Below, in pieces: positions 23,473 through 32,774 of a stretch of 64,000 bases of DNA. A model generated the notes under the pieces. The model saw nothing but the letters and a program-made list of their open reading frames with translations, ran no database searches and was not told the DNA's origin. The stretch's first letter is position 1. Each line of letters starts with the position of its first letter. This DNA comes from Anaerolineae bacterium (GTDB lineage: Bacteria; Chloroflexota; Anaerolineae; Aggregatilineales; UBA2796), in assembly GCA_019637615.1 (NCBI GenBank), contig JAHBVJ010000037.1, forward strand, positions 1-64,000, read 5' to 3'. The position numbers and the translations under genes were made by a program.

Positions 23473-26208
23473 TTACTCTCCCTTAACGGGAATTTTGAAT
23501 GTACTGGGCGATTCGGGATCGCTCGATGAAGGCGGCGGCTCGTCTTTGCGTTCGTCCGTGTGACTAACCGCGATCTCCATCGTCTCATCTTTCTTGCTGA
23601 CAACGGGAATCACCGCTGGTGGCGGGGCTTCTGGCAGCGTTGGCGGCGGCGTATCAGGATCGCTGATGACGATGACAGGTACAGTCGGCGCGGGCGCTTC
23701 TTCGGCCTTTAACTGCTCACCGATGTCCGTGACAGGCGGCGGCGGAAGTTCGATCTCCACTTTGCTCGGTTCGGCAGGCACAACGGCTTTGACAGGTTCT
23801 GGCGTCGGATCGATGAACGTTTGCCAGTCCGACTGGCGCGTGAGGTCTTCTTGATGTCCCGATGGGAACGTGACACTGACTTTATCGGCAGTGGCGGTGA
23901 CTTTCACACCGGAGGTCGAGATCGTGAACGGTTGCTTGAGCAAGAAATCTGGCCCGTAGGCCACCGTCCGCGCATCCACGACCCGCATGCCGACAGCAGT
24001 CAGGAGCAGGTCAAGCGGGAGGATCCCCATCAACTCGTCGGGATCGCCCAAGCCTTCGCCCGTGTCGGCGTTATAGGCTTCGTACAAGCCGTGCTGCTGC
24101 TTCAAGGCGCGGATGCGAGTCGTGATCATGGTTTGCAGGAGCGCCGCCGCGTCCTCACGGAAGCCGTGCCGCAGCAAGGATTCGATCATGATGGCTTGCC
24201 AATAACCCCATACGCCGCCGCTGCCGTTTTCGTTATCCGGCGTGTAGGCGGGATCGTCACTCGGCGCGATGGTGACACCGTATTGATGCCAATAGCGTTT
24301 GTCTTTGAGCGTCTGACGCAGTTTTTCCGCGCGATCTTTATCCGACGCGCCTGCCCACAGCGGTAAAAGCTGCGTCAGGTTGTGACGTGCCAGATCAACG
24401 GTACTGATTTCGGTCGTGAACACGCGGCTGAGACCGCTGAATTTGACGTAACGCACGCGCTGATAGGCGTATTTCGTGACTGCCGCGCCCATGCCGTACA
24501 ACCAGACGAGATCGGTGGTGGCTAATGTCTCGTTGACGGGTTTGCCGGTGTGATCGGTACCTTCAACAGTGATCGAGACGTTAGGCGCTTTGTTGGTGCC
24601 GCCGATGACGCGCAGAATCAGGCGGTTGGGCGGATCGAGGATAGGCTGACTGTCGAAGGCTTCGTCGCCCTTGCCCTTAAACAGCACCGATCCGCGCGAG
24701 GTTTGATGCGTATCGCGATCCTGATAGGCATAGCTGCTATCGGCTGCTGACCACATCGTATCCAGCACGGCGGCGACAGCATCGATCCGTGTTTGGATGG
24801 CGCTCACGTCGGCTTGTGGATCGACGGCGCGGGCGATCTCGATCAGGGTATTGCCTTCGTTGATCAGATAAGCCCCCAGATCGGGCGACTCGGCGTAGCG
24901 CATATCCGCGCCCTGCGTCCAACGTACCGTCCGCCCGAATAACGGATTCGGGCTGTAGCCGCTGTGCGAGTCGTCGCTCCATTCGGGGTAGCCGTCGCGA
25001 TCCACATCCCGATCCACCGCAAACCAGCGTTCGTAAAAGGCGCGCAGTTTCGGATAGGCTTCCTCTAAGAAGGCTTTGTCGTTGGTGATCTGATAGAGCC
25101 GCCACGCCACATGTGCCAGCAGCGGCGGACATAGGCGCTTGGTACGCTGACCAGCCGCACCGGGTTTGCTGTCGATCCAGCCATCGTCGGCTTGTACGCT
25201 CAACCAGTTGTAGAATGCGCCTAAGGCCAGATCAGGCGCGAGATAAGCAACCGTTGGCAGTGCCATATAACCGACTCGCACGCTTTGCCCGTTCCACTGC
25301 CAATTGTGATCGGTGCCCGTCCCGTTGGGACTGAACCCGCGTGAGGGAATGCGCGCGGTGACGAAGGTGGGATTGGCAAGCTGCTTGGTTGGGGTGATGA
25401 AACTGCGCAGCGCAATGTGATTGCTCCACGCAAGTGCCGCGTCAAGCTCAGAATCGCCTGACTCGATGGTTGGCAGTTTGTCGTTGAAGGCTTCAATACG
25501 CGCGAGATTGGATTCCCAATCGGTCTGGAACAACCATTGATAGCCGTTAATGAGGCTGTCTTGACGCAGTTTTTCCGCGCAGACAACCCAGCGCAAAGTC
25601 GCGCTACCCTTAGCAGCGAGCGTTACCGAGGCCGAGAGTTTGGGACGCACGCCTTCTTCCACAGGGCGATACAAGCCGACGCCTTCCAGCAGGAGCACAG
25701 GATTCACGCCGCCGATCTGCCCCAGATGCAGCGCTTCGGTGGCATCTTCCAGCGCCAGCATATTCATCCGCACGGATTGTTCTTCGCGCATGGCTTGCCC
25801 GATCAGATCGAGGCGTACCGTAATCGGCATCGCGCCATCATTGGTGATGGTGAAGCGCCCGCCGACTACATGCGAGTGCATGACCCACAATTCGGAAATC
25901 ACGTGGCACTCAGGGCGCAGACGCATGGTGACGCGGGCGAAATTCGGCGCGAAGTTGACCAGTGCGGGCTGCTCGATCAGCTTATCGGCTTCATAGACGG
26001 GCTGACCGCCCACGATGAACATCGGAACGATCCGCACGATGCCAGCACGTCCGCCGTAGCGCGTTTGGAAGGCCAACGCAGGCGCGTCGCCGCTGCCAAA
26101 ATCGATCTCCCAACTCTGGTCATCAGTGTAGTCGATCCGGTCTAAACGAGCATCAGCGGCAAACCGCATTGCAAGGGGTTGTCCAGCCGTAAGATGCCAA
26201 GTTTTCAT
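23473..26208 (-). CDS. MGH1-like glycoside hydrolase with Pro-rich tail
   Basis: This 911-residue protein has an N-terminal beta-sandwich-like part (about 1-230) and a long (alpha/alpha) barrel-like region with NGTGTDHNWQW, AHVAWRLYQ and NGSGGVWGYW, as in MGH1, GH63 and trehalase-like enzymes. It should cleave or remodel an alpha-glucoside or related sugar. The last 120 residues are low-complexity, rich in Pro, Glu and Thr. No signal peptide is visible, so it probably works in the cytosol. Its GAGGAA ribosome-binding site overlaps the stop codon of the M42 peptidase gene, implying translational coupling. Confidence 0.8.
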   Translation of the reverse strand: MKTWHLTAGQPLAMRFAADARLDRIDYTDDQSWEIDFGSGDAPALAFQTRYGGRAGIVRIVPMFIVGGQPVYEADKLIEQPALVNFAPNFARVTMRLRPECHVISELWVMHSHVVGGRFTITNDGAMPITVRLDLIGQAMREEQSVRMNMLALEDATEALHLGQIGGVNPVLLLEGVGLYRPVEEGVRPKLSASVTLAAKGSATLRWVVCAEKLRQDSLINGYQWLFQTDWESNLARIEAFNDKLPTIESGDSELDAALAWSNHIALRSFITPTKQLANPTFVTARIPSRGFSPNGTGTDHNWQWNGQSVRVGYMALPTVAYLAPDLALGAFYNWLSVQADDGWIDSKPGAAGQRTKRLCPPLLAHVAWRLYQITNDKAFLEEAYPKLRAFYERWFAVDRDVDRDGYPEWSDDSHSGYSPNPLFGRTVRWTQGADMRYAESPDLGAYLINEGNTLIEIARAVDPQADVSAIQTRIDAVAAVLDTMWSAADSSYAYQDRDTHQTSRGSVLFKGKGDEAFDSQPILDPPNRLILRVIGGTNKAPNVSITVEGTDHTGKPVNETLATTDLVWLYGMGAAVTKYAYQRVRYVKFSGLSRVFTTEISTVDLARHNLTQLLPLWAGASDKDRAEKLRQTLKDKRYWHQYGVTIAPSDDPAYTPDNENGSGGVWGYWQAIMIESLLRHGFREDAAALLQTMITTRIRALKQQHGLYEAYNADTGEGLGDPDELMGILPLDLLLTAVGMRVVDARTVAYGPDFLLKQPFTISTSGVKVTATADKVSVTFPSGHQEDLTRQSDWQTFIDPTPEPVKAVVPAEPSKVEIELPPPPVTDIGEQLKAEEAPAPTVPVIVISDPDTPPPTLPEAPPPAVIPVVSKKDETMEIAVSHTDERKDEPPPSSSDPESPSTFKIPVKGE

Positions 26209-26211
26209 GAG

Positions 26212-27261
26212 TTATTCCTCGTCTAGCAAATACCGCGCTATCAAGTGAGCGGTATGCTGGATGCTATCGGTGTGGGTGCGCTCATAGGCGTGAGAAGCAT
26301 CGACGCCGGGGCCGATCAGGGCTACCCGCGCACCACCGCCCGCCCGCCAGTAGGCCGACCCATCCGACCCGTAATACGGATAAATATCCAGCTTATACGG
26401 GATGTTATAGCGCTGTGCCAACCGCCGCACCTTATTGGTCAGATCGAAGTGATACGGCCCCGATGAGTCTTTGGTGCAGATGCTGACGGAGAATTCGTCG
26501 CCACTTTGCCCATCGCCCAACGCGCCCATATCCACGACTACAAATTCAGCGAGATCGGCGGGCAAGCCATTGGTGCCGCCGTGCCCCACCTCTTCGTAGT
26601 TACTGATCAGTACGTGGGTATCTTGCGCTGGTTGCACATCCGCTAGCTGCATTGCTGCCAACGCCGCATAGATCGCCGCGACGCCCGCTTTGTTATCCAG
26701 ATGACGGGAGCGAATGAAGCCATTGACGACTTCCACACGCGGATCGAAGAAGGCGAAATCACCGACTTCGATGCCTAAGGCGCGGGTTTCGGCGGCGCTG
26801 GTGGTGCGCGCGTCGATGCGTACTTCCATCATGTCCGGCGTGCGCGGCTGCTCACCGAGTTTGTTGTTGACGTGACCGCCCGACCCGACGGGCAGGATGG
26901 TGCCCCGATAGCGCTGATCATCGAAGGTACGGATCGTGACATTCTCATTCTCTACCGTGTTCATCAATACGCCGCCAATCACGGTGAGCTTCAGTCGTCC
27001 GCTGCCCTTGACCTCTTTGACCATCGCGCCGAGCGTATCGACGTGGGCAGAAACCGCGCGGGGAGCCGATGACGAACGTCCGCGCACGGTGGCGACCAAG
27101 GCTCCTTTGTGGGTGAGGTGGGTGCTCACGCCGGGGATGGAGTCGAAGGCGCGCTGCACAAAGGGAATCGCTTCTTGATGATAGCCAGTCGGGCTAGGGA
27201 TGTTCAGCAAATTGACAAGAAAATTCGTCGTAGCGTCAAGGTTGATCGATAGATCGAGCAT
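26212..27261 (-). CDS. M42-family metallopeptidase
   Basis: The 349-residue product keeps the M42 di-metal ligands: His and Asp in SAHVDTLG, Asp in SRHLDNKAG, the Glu pair in SNYEEVGHGG, Asp in VVVDMGALG and His near the C-terminus in RTHTDSIQHT. The family are aminopeptidases, often large oligomers; some members belong to an osmolyte (NAGGN) cluster, but the other genes of that cluster are absent. It is the first gene of an operon with the MGH1 glycosidase and SDR. Confidence 0.9.
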   Translation of the reverse strand: MLDLSINLDATTNFLVNLLNIPSPTGYHQEAIPFVQRAFDSIPGVSTHLTHKGALVATVRGRSSSAPRAVSAHVDTLGAMVKEVKGSGRLKLTVIGGVLMNTVENENVTIRTFDDQRYRGTILPVGSGGHVNNKLGEQPRTPDMMEVRIDARTTSAAETRALGIEVGDFAFFDPRVEVVNGFIRSRHLDNKAGVAAIYAALAAMQLADVQPAQDTHVLISNYEEVGHGGTNGLPADLAEFVVVDMGALGDGQSGDEFSVSICTKDSSGPYHFDLTNKVRRLAQRYNIPYKLDIYPYYGSDGSAYWRAGGGARVALIGPGVDASHAYERTHTDSIQHTAHLIARYLLDEE

Positions 27262-27350
27262 GAGGTCGCGCTCCTACGTATAGGATACAGCCGTATTGTA
27301 CCCGATTTCCGCGCGACAGAACTTGTAAGAGAACGAGGGAACGTCAAACT

Positions 27351-27381
27351 ATCCCCGCCGGATTGGGGCGTCAGCGGGGAT
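27351..27381 (-). terminator. Probable hairpin terminator of the small-gene pair
   Basis: ATCCCCGC (27351-27358) and GCGGGGAT (27374-27381) form an 8-bp GC-rich stem. On the minus strand the sequence AGTTTGAC follows, only weakly T-rich. It lies 37 bases after the stop of the 68-residue protein gene. Confidence 0.45.
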
Positions 27382-27418
27382 CATAGCTCGATGAAAAGAT
27401 GACAGGGAAAACCACGAC

Positions 27419-27625
27419 TTAGCGGGGTTTTTTGCCTTTGCCCTTGTCGTCCTTATGCAGCGCGGAAACTAATTCGAGGAACTCGTCCCACTCTTCATCG
27501 AAAAAGTGGATCGTCACGTTGCCGACTTCGACATGATAGGTCATTTCGCCGTCGGGTTCCTGCGACAGCCACGCGCTGTAATTTTCGGTTTCGGCTAGCG
27601 TCTCGGTTGGGATCTGATCAGACAT
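27419..27625 (-). CDS. Small acidic protein, unknown function
   Basis: The 68-residue product is acidic with a beta-rich centre (MTYHVEVGNVTIHFFDEEWDEF) and a lysine-rich end. No family is recognised. GGAG lies 6 bases before the ATG, and the gene follows the 92-residue gene by 29 bases on the same strand, so both are probably expressed together. Confidence 0.6.
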   Translation of the reverse strand: MSDQIPTETLAETENYSAWLSQEPDGEMTYHVEVGNVTIHFFDEEWDEFLELVSALHKDDKGKGKKPR

Positions 27626-27654
27626 GCTACGCTCCGTTCAAGCTGGGGACTAGA

Positions 27655-27933
27655 TTACTTTTCAGACGCAATTTCATGACCGACAGCCGTCAGTGCCAGC
27701 GCGCCGTCTTTTTCGCGCACTGCACCCATTTCGCGCAGTTCACGCCAATTCGGCAAGCTGTTCGCCGTCACCACTTCGCCGCGTGCGCTCGCGACCAACA
27801 GCTTCTTGATCGCCGCTTTGTGGTCGGCAGTCATCGCTTCGATCTTGCTGATCTGGCGCAGGACGGTACGACGCTGCTTCTCGTTGATGCGCGCCTTACG
27901 CGCAATGTTTTTCCGTGTATTCGGACTTCCCAT
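27655..27933 (-). CDS. Small basic protein, unknown function
   Basis: The 92-residue protein has a basic N-terminus (TRKNIARKARINEKQRR) and a C-terminal half with NWRELREMGAV and ALTAVGHEIA that looks like a winged-helix end. It might bind nucleic acid, but this is only a compositional impression. AGGAG precedes the ATG. It lies upstream of the small acidic protein gene. Confidence 0.6.
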   Translation of the reverse strand: MGSPNTRKNIARKARINEKQRRTVLRQISKIEAMTADHKAAIKKLLVASARGEVVTANSLPNWRELREMGAVREKDGALALTAVGHEIASEK

Positions 27934-28033
27934 GATATTCGCTCCTGTGTTAAGTGTTTCGCATACGATGCGACGGTTAAGTATAAATTATGATTCGCTG
28001 TTGTACAGGTTCACTTTGTTTTGGCAGTCTGCC

Positions 28034-28957
28034 CTAGCCGCTTGCGTCGAGACTCCGCCCGAACAGCACCGCGCGGCCTCGATTGTCTTTGGGACGCCGC
28101 CAGCCACCCTGTTCCAGCGCGACTAAGCGATCCGGCGCAACGGGCAACATATGGCGCAAGCGATCATACCCCAAGCGAGCGGCTAATCCACGTATGGATC
28201 GGGCGATTTGCGCCAGTCGTCCCTGTTCAGCATCCAGATAGATCACGTCCATTTCGGTGCGACCGGACGGGTAGAGCGCTGCTCCGCCGAGGATGGCTAG
28301 GCCACTCAGCGCATGAGCGCTGTTGGTCGCGTGCCAACCGTACAGCAGTTGATCAGCCGCCCAGTGAAGCAGCCGTTCATCCGTGATCTGGTAGGCTTTC
28401 CACTGGCGTCCGAGTGTGCTGTGATGGACATACTCGTACAAAGCGGAATGCGTGAGGAAATTACGTGCCGAGGGTACCTCTGCCGCTGTCAACGCGTGAA
28501 AGGTGTCTGCGCCAAACTGGTTGCTATAGGCTCTGGTTTCGTAGAGCAGATAGTTCCTGAGCCGGACAAAGCCAGTTTCAGCGGCGTAGTGATGTGTGGG
28601 CGGGTAATCCTCATCGGTGGAAAAGCGCAACACGCCGCTGCCAATTTGCAACGCCTGCTCAATCGCCGCGTGATGCAATCGGCGTCCGATGCCCTGCCCT
28701 TGCAGATCGGGATGAACCCGTAACCCCTCTAACCACCATTCGCCGTCGCTCAAGCGGGAGAGTTTGGCAGTGCCAACGACGCGATCCTCGAATTCAGCGA
28801 TATAAAATGCGCCTTCAGCGTCCGCCAACCAGCGATCAAACATCATCGGCAGGTAATCCATCCCGCGCCAGATTTGACCAGCGATAGATTCGATGTCAGC
28901 ACGATCTGATTCTTGCGCTCGACGGATGGTGAGGGTTGCTAGGGTTGCTGCACACAT
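28034..28957 (-). CDS. GNAT-family N-acetyltransferase
   Basis: The 307-residue protein has a GNAT domain at about 8-150, with the acetyl-CoA loop HPDLQGQGIGRRLHHAA (about residues 82-98) preceded by a strand in WWLEGLRV. A second, degenerate half with another beta-alpha pattern follows, as in tandem GNAT proteins. The acceptor is unknown. The start lacks a clear ribosome-binding site. It lies downstream of the rpsO-pnp terminator. Confidence 0.82.
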   Translation of the reverse strand: MCAATLATLTIRRAQESDRADIESIAGQIWRGMDYLPMMFDRWLADAEGAFYIAEFEDRVVGTAKLSRLSDGEWWLEGLRVHPDLQGQGIGRRLHHAAIEQALQIGSGVLRFSTDEDYPPTHHYAAETGFVRLRNYLLYETRAYSNQFGADTFHALTAAEVPSARNFLTHSALYEYVHHSTLGRQWKAYQITDERLLHWAADQLLYGWHATNSAHALSGLAILGGAALYPSGRTEMDVIYLDAEQGRLAQIARSIRGLAARLGYDRLRHMLPVAPDRLVALEQGGWRRPKDNRGRAVLFGRSLDASG

Positions 28958-28988
28958 GGCAAAGGTCTGATTTTCTCAACGTCTCACG

Positions 28989-29016
28989 AAAAAGGGCGAA
29001 GGCAGTCCCTTCACCC
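28989..29016 (-). terminator. Rho-independent terminator of the rpsO-pnp operon
   Basis: GGGCGAAGG (28994-29002) pairs with CCTTCACCC (29008-29016) with one mismatch and a 5-base loop; on the minus strand TTTTT follows. Confidence 0.8.
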
Positions 29017-29109
29017 CAAGCTGTTATCTTTCAACCCATTTGCATAGGTTAAGGTTAGCCATGCTTGCAACCGGAGTTTTAGCTTCGGCGCAAGCACACA
29101 ATGAGCCTG

Positions 29110-31434
29110 TTATTGTCGGTCGCCACCACGGTAGCCACCGCCACCGCCGCGATTGCCACCGCCGCCACGGTAACCACCGCCACCACCGCGATTGCCGCCA
29201 CGATCACCACCGCCACCGCGATAGCCACCACGGTCGCCGCCGCCGCGATCACCACGATCACCGCCGCCGCTGCCACCGCGACTGCCGCCACGATCACGCG
29301 AGCGAGCTTCTTCGGGCGTCCAGTCTTCCAGCACGGCTTGACGGCTGAGGCGCACTTTGCCGCCCTGATCGATGTCCGTGACCATCACCATCAGTTCGTC
29401 ACCAATCGAGACTTCATCTTCGATATTCTCGATGCGGTGATCGGAAAGCTGGCTGATGTGTACCAAGCCATCACGACCGGGCAGAAATTCCACGAACGCG
29501 CCATAAGGCTCGATACGCGTCACTTTGCCGGTATAGATGCGCCCGATCTCGGCCTCTTCGGTCATACCGAGGATCTGCTCAATCGCCCGATCCGCGCTCT
29601 GACCGTCCGCGCCGGAGACGAACACGGTGCCATCTTCTTGAATGTCGATCTTGACGCTGTACTTATCCTGCATACTGCGGATTGTCTTGCCACCGGGGCC
29701 GATGATCATGCCGATCTTATCGACGGGCACATTGATCACGGTCATGCGGGGCGCAAAGGCACTAAGCTGCTTGCGCGGCTCCGGGATCGCCTTCAGCATG
29801 ACTTCCAAGATCGCCAAGCGGGCAACGCGCGCCGCTTCGAGCGCTTCCGCCATCAACGCGTCAGAAACACCGTTGATTTTCAAGTCCATTTGCAGGGCTG
29901 TGATACCCTTTTCCGTGCCCGCGACTTTGAAGTCCATATCACCGATATGGTCTTCCAAGCCTTGGATGTCGGTCAGAATGGCGTATTTGTCGCCATCGGT
30001 GATCAAGCCCATCGCGATGCCCGACACGGGGCGCTTCAGAGGCACACCCGCATCCATCAGGGATAGCGTGCTGCCGCAAACGCTCGCCATTGAGGTTGAC
30101 CCGTTGGAGGAGAGCACTTCGCTCACCACACGAAGCGTATACGGGAATTCTTCCGGCGGCGGGATCATGTACCGCAGGGCTGTCTCTGCCAACGCACCAT
30201 GCCCGATCTCGCGACGCTTTGGCCCACGCATCGGTGATGTCTCACCGGAGGCGAAGGATGGCATATTGTAGTGATGCATGTAGCGCTTGGTGCTGTCAGG
30301 ATCAAGGCCATCAAGCTCTTGCGCATCCTGCGGCGTGCCGAGCGTGGCGACGCTCAAGACCTGCGTCAATCCGCGCTGGAACAAGCCTGAGCCGTGTACG
30401 CGGGGGATCAAGCCGACTTCTGCCGACAGTGGACGAATCTCGTTCACCTTGCGCCCATCCGGACGAATGCCTTCGACCAGAATGCGGCGGCGCACTTCTT
30501 CCGCCACGACTTCTTCGTAGGCAGATTTCACGTCTTGCGGCAGCACGGCATCGACACCTTCGGAGCCTTCGACACTGTACTCGGAAACCACCAGATCGCG
30601 CACATCGTCAAGGGCGGCTTCGCGCTCATCACGATCTGTGTGTTGGGCGACAATAGTCTGCACTTGGCTGGTCACACGTTCACGCATCTTCGCCATCAGA
30701 GCGTCGCTGCTCTTGGCTGGCGTGTAGGTGGATTTGGGCTTGCCGATGGCGGCTTGCATCTCTTCTTGGAGCCGGATCACGTCTTGGAAGCCTTCGTGCG
30801 CGGCTTTGAGCGCCTTCGCCATGGTAGCTTCGTCGATTTCTTCAGCACCGCACTCGACCATGTTGATGGCCTCTTTGGTGCCTGCTACGCGCAGATCCAA
30901 GGCACTTTTTTCCATCTGAGAAAAAGTCGGGTTAAGGACTAATTCGCCATCAATGAGACCCACGCGCACAGCAGCGACGGGGCCGTTAAATGGAATATTG
31001 GAGATGGTCAGCGCAATGCTGGCACCGATGATGCACAGCATATCGGTAGCGTGTTCTTTGTCGTGGCTCAAGGCCGTAACGACAACCTGTACTTCGTTCC
31101 GCAAATCCTTGGGGAATAGGGGGCGCAGCGGACGGTCGGTTACACGCGCCGTCAAAATCGCTTGCTCGGCGGGGCGTCCTTCGCGCCGGAAGAACGAACC
31201 GGGGATGCGGCCTGCCGCATACAGGCGCTCTTCATATTCAACCGCTAGTGGGAAAAAATCAATACCGGGGCGGATAGATTCGCTCATTGTAGCCGTTGCC
31301 AAAATCATCGTGTCGCCCATCCGCACGGTGACGGCTCCGCCCGCTTGCATGGCAAGTTTGCCCGCTTCTACGATCAAGTCTTCGCCGCCCAATTTTGCGG
31401 TGAAGCGTTGGACACTTTGTGTGCCGTTTGTCAT
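29110..31434 (-). CDS. pnp: Polyribonucleotide nucleotidyltransferase with RGG tail
   Basis: PNPase degrades RNA phosphorolytically in the 3' to 5' direction. The 774-residue protein has two RNase PH domains (about 10-140 and 320-540) joined by a helical linker, a KH domain with IIGPGGKTIR (near 580) and an S1 domain (about 625-695, IYTGKVTRIEPYGAFVEF). About 65 further residues are almost only Arg, Gly, Asp and Tyr in RGG-type repeats, absent from typical PNPases, and may add RNA binding. The gene follows rpsO by 151 bases that fold into a large hairpin. The GC-rich repeat of the tail creates long shadow frames on the plus strand. Confidence 0.97.
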   Translation of the reverse strand: MTNGTQSVQRFTAKLGGEDLIVEAGKLAMQAGGAVTVRMGDTMILATATMSESIRPGIDFFPLAVEYEERLYAAGRIPGSFFRREGRPAEQAILTARVTDRPLRPLFPKDLRNEVQVVVTALSHDKEHATDMLCIIGASIALTISNIPFNGPVAAVRVGLIDGELVLNPTFSQMEKSALDLRVAGTKEAINMVECGAEEIDEATMAKALKAAHEGFQDVIRLQEEMQAAIGKPKSTYTPAKSSDALMAKMRERVTSQVQTIVAQHTDRDEREAALDDVRDLVVSEYSVEGSEGVDAVLPQDVKSAYEEVVAEEVRRRILVEGIRPDGRKVNEIRPLSAEVGLIPRVHGSGLFQRGLTQVLSVATLGTPQDAQELDGLDPDSTKRYMHHYNMPSFASGETSPMRGPKRREIGHGALAETALRYMIPPPEEFPYTLRVVSEVLSSNGSTSMASVCGSTLSLMDAGVPLKRPVSGIAMGLITDGDKYAILTDIQGLEDHIGDMDFKVAGTEKGITALQMDLKINGVSDALMAEALEAARVARLAILEVMLKAIPEPRKQLSAFAPRMTVINVPVDKIGMIIGPGGKTIRSMQDKYSVKIDIQEDGTVFVSGADGQSADRAIEQILGMTEEAEIGRIYTGKVTRIEPYGAFVEFLPGRDGLVHISQLSDHRIENIEDEVSIGDELMVMVTDIDQGGKVRLSRQAVLEDWTPEEARSRDRGGSRGGSGGGDRGDRGGGDRGGYRGGGGDRGGNRGGGGGYRGGGGNRGGGGGYRGGDRQ

Positions 31435-31465
31435 ATCGTCTCGTTAACTCCTGTGTATGTACGAA

Positions 31466-31544
31466 AAGACGCTCGTCTGAGGTCAAGGCGGATGCATTCT
31501 AATATTCTCGCATCGGTCGCCTCTCCCTGCCAGCAGAGCGTCTT
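31466..31544 (-). promoter_or_regulatory. Structured rpsO-pnp spacer, possible RNase III site
   Basis: AAGACGCTC (31466-31474) pairs with GAGCGTCTT (31536-31544). Inside, GGCG and GATGC (31487-31495) pair with GCATC and CGCC (31510-31521) around a bulge. The whole spacer folds into one long arm 30-odd bases before the pnp ATG. In E. coli a hairpin in the same place is cut by RNase III and lets PNPase control itself; the same role is inferred here. Confidence 0.55.
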
Positions 31545-31585
31545 GTCTTGTGGCTAATGCGCCAAGTTAGGGAAACGGTCTGGGA

Positions 31586-31867
31586 CTAACGTTTTACGTA
31601 GTCGCGCAGGCCGAGCTTTTCAATCAACTGTTTGTATGCGTCGGGATTCTTCGAATTCAGATATTTTAAGTGACGCAGCCGCGACCCGACCATCTTCAAC
31701 AAGCCGCGACGGGAGGCAATATCGTGCTTGTGTGTGCGTAGGTGATCAGTGAGTTGGTTGATGCGTTGGGTAAGGATGGCAATCTGAACTTCGGGGGAAC
31801 CCGTGTCACCTTCGTGACGGGCATACGCTTGGAAAATCTCTGCTTTTTGTTCTTTGGGCAATGGCAT
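31586..31867 (-). CDS. rpsO: 30S ribosomal protein S15
   Basis: The 93-residue product is S15, with the family pattern HEGDTGSPEVQIAILTQRI (about residues 17-35), DIASRRGLLKMVGSRLRHLKYL at about 50-70 and a C-terminal LGLR. It binds the 16S rRNA central domain and nucleates the small-subunit platform. It is followed by pnp, the classic rpsO-pnp order. A good promoter and a hairpin-containing leader lie upstream. Confidence 0.97.
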   Translation of the reverse strand: MPLPKEQKAEIFQAYARHEGDTGSPEVQIAILTQRINQLTDHLRTHKHDIASRRGLLKMVGSRLRHLKYLNSKNPDAYKQLIEKLGLRDYVKR

Positions 31868-31909
31868 TGTTGATTCGAGTCCTCTCTTGGATGATGGTTA
31901 TGTTTGCTT

Positions 31910-31935
31910 GCCACCGAACACGCCGAACTCGTGGC
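31910..31935 (-). promoter_or_regulatory. Hairpin in the rpsO leader, possible S15 autoregulatory site
   Basis: On the minus strand GCCACGA and TCGGTGGC form a stem with one bulged G, 43 bases before the rpsO start. S15 in several phyla represses its own mRNA through such leader stems; that function here is inferred from position and shape only. Confidence 0.35.
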
Positions 31936-31958
31936 TTGTTGGTCTGCAAACCGATTGC

Positions 31959-31987
31959 ATTATAGCAGAGCTACAAACTAGGAACAA
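31959..31987 (-). promoter_or_regulatory. Promoter of rpsO
   Basis: On the minus strand a perfect TATAAT (31959-31964) lies 17 bases from TTGTTC (31982-31987), a 3-of-6 match for -35. Transcription would start roughly 85 bases before rpsO. Confidence 0.65.
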
Positions 31988-32053
31988 TGGGCAAACGCGC
32001 CAAGCAAATATCAACACTTCATTAATCGAAATTTACGCAACCTTGTACCGCGA

Positions 32054-32665
32054 TTAGTCTGAAGTGTTGAGTATGGCATTTATCTCCGCGATGGCTTGGG
32101 CATTGTCTTTGAACAGGACGGCCTGAATGCCGAACTCGCACGCGCCGATCACGTTTGGTTCGGCGTCATCAAGGAAGACCATTTCGTGCGGCTGCACGCC
32201 GAGGCGCTCACAGGTGATCGCATAAATTTGTGGATCGGGCTTTCGGATGCCTACTTCATGGGAATAAATGATCAGATCGGTCATGTCCTCAAAACGATAG
32301 GCAGCTTGTTCTTTTTCGCGCGCGCCAACGAAGCTGTTGCTGATGATTCCGGTGAGATAGGGGCCGTGTAATTTTTCAAAATATTGAATGAGTTCTGTGT
32401 TGGGCGTACCGAGATACTCATGCCACACATCAGCCATGAATGCGTTCACGAGTGCCGCATCCCACCCCATGATTGATCCGATCTGACGATGCACGTCGGC
32501 TTCGGAGATTGTGCCGAGGCTACCCGCGCCCCATACTTCACCGAGGCGTTCACCCAGTTCGCCAGCTTTCAACTTGAGCTGTTTTTCCCACTTTTCATCG
32601 ATCCCCAACGGCGGGGTGATTTCCAAGATTCCGCCAATATCAAAGACGACCGCGCGAATAGTCAT
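32054..32665 (-). CDS. HAD-family hydrolase
   Basis: The 203-residue protein shows HAD motif I as VVFDIGGIL near the N-terminus, motif II Ser in GIISNSF, the Lys of motif III in GIRKPDPQIY and motif IV as FLDDAEPNVIGA. The GG after the nucleophile Asp is like the epoxide hydrolase N-terminal/YihX-type phosphatase branch. It should dephosphorylate a small metabolite. ATG at 32665 is chosen because it directly precedes the first strand and has AAGGA 8 bases upstream; a longer frame up to 32740 adds 25 unrelated residues. Confidence 0.88.
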   Translation of the reverse strand: MTIRAVVFDIGGILEITPPLGIDEKWEKQLKLKAGELGERLGEVWGAGSLGTISEADVHRQIGSIMGWDAALVNAFMADVWHEYLGTPNTELIQYFEKLHGPYLTGIISNSFVGAREKEQAAYRFEDMTDLIIYSHEVGIRKPDPQIYAITCERLGVQPHEMVFLDDAEPNVIGACEFGIQAVLFKDNAQAIAEINAILNTSD

Positions 32666-32774
32666 CGTTACGAATCCTTCATTCCTTGTGTTAAGACACG
32701 ATGCGTTCAAGGGTAAGGATAGACGAAGATACCTATCCACACTTCGTTATAACATTGAACTTCACGAAGGCGAC

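Noticed and set aside
29040..30066. Plus-strand frames rich in His/Arg or Ala/Thr over the pnp 3' end
   Set aside because: They arise from the GC-rich repeat encoding the RGG tail of PNPase on the minus strand.
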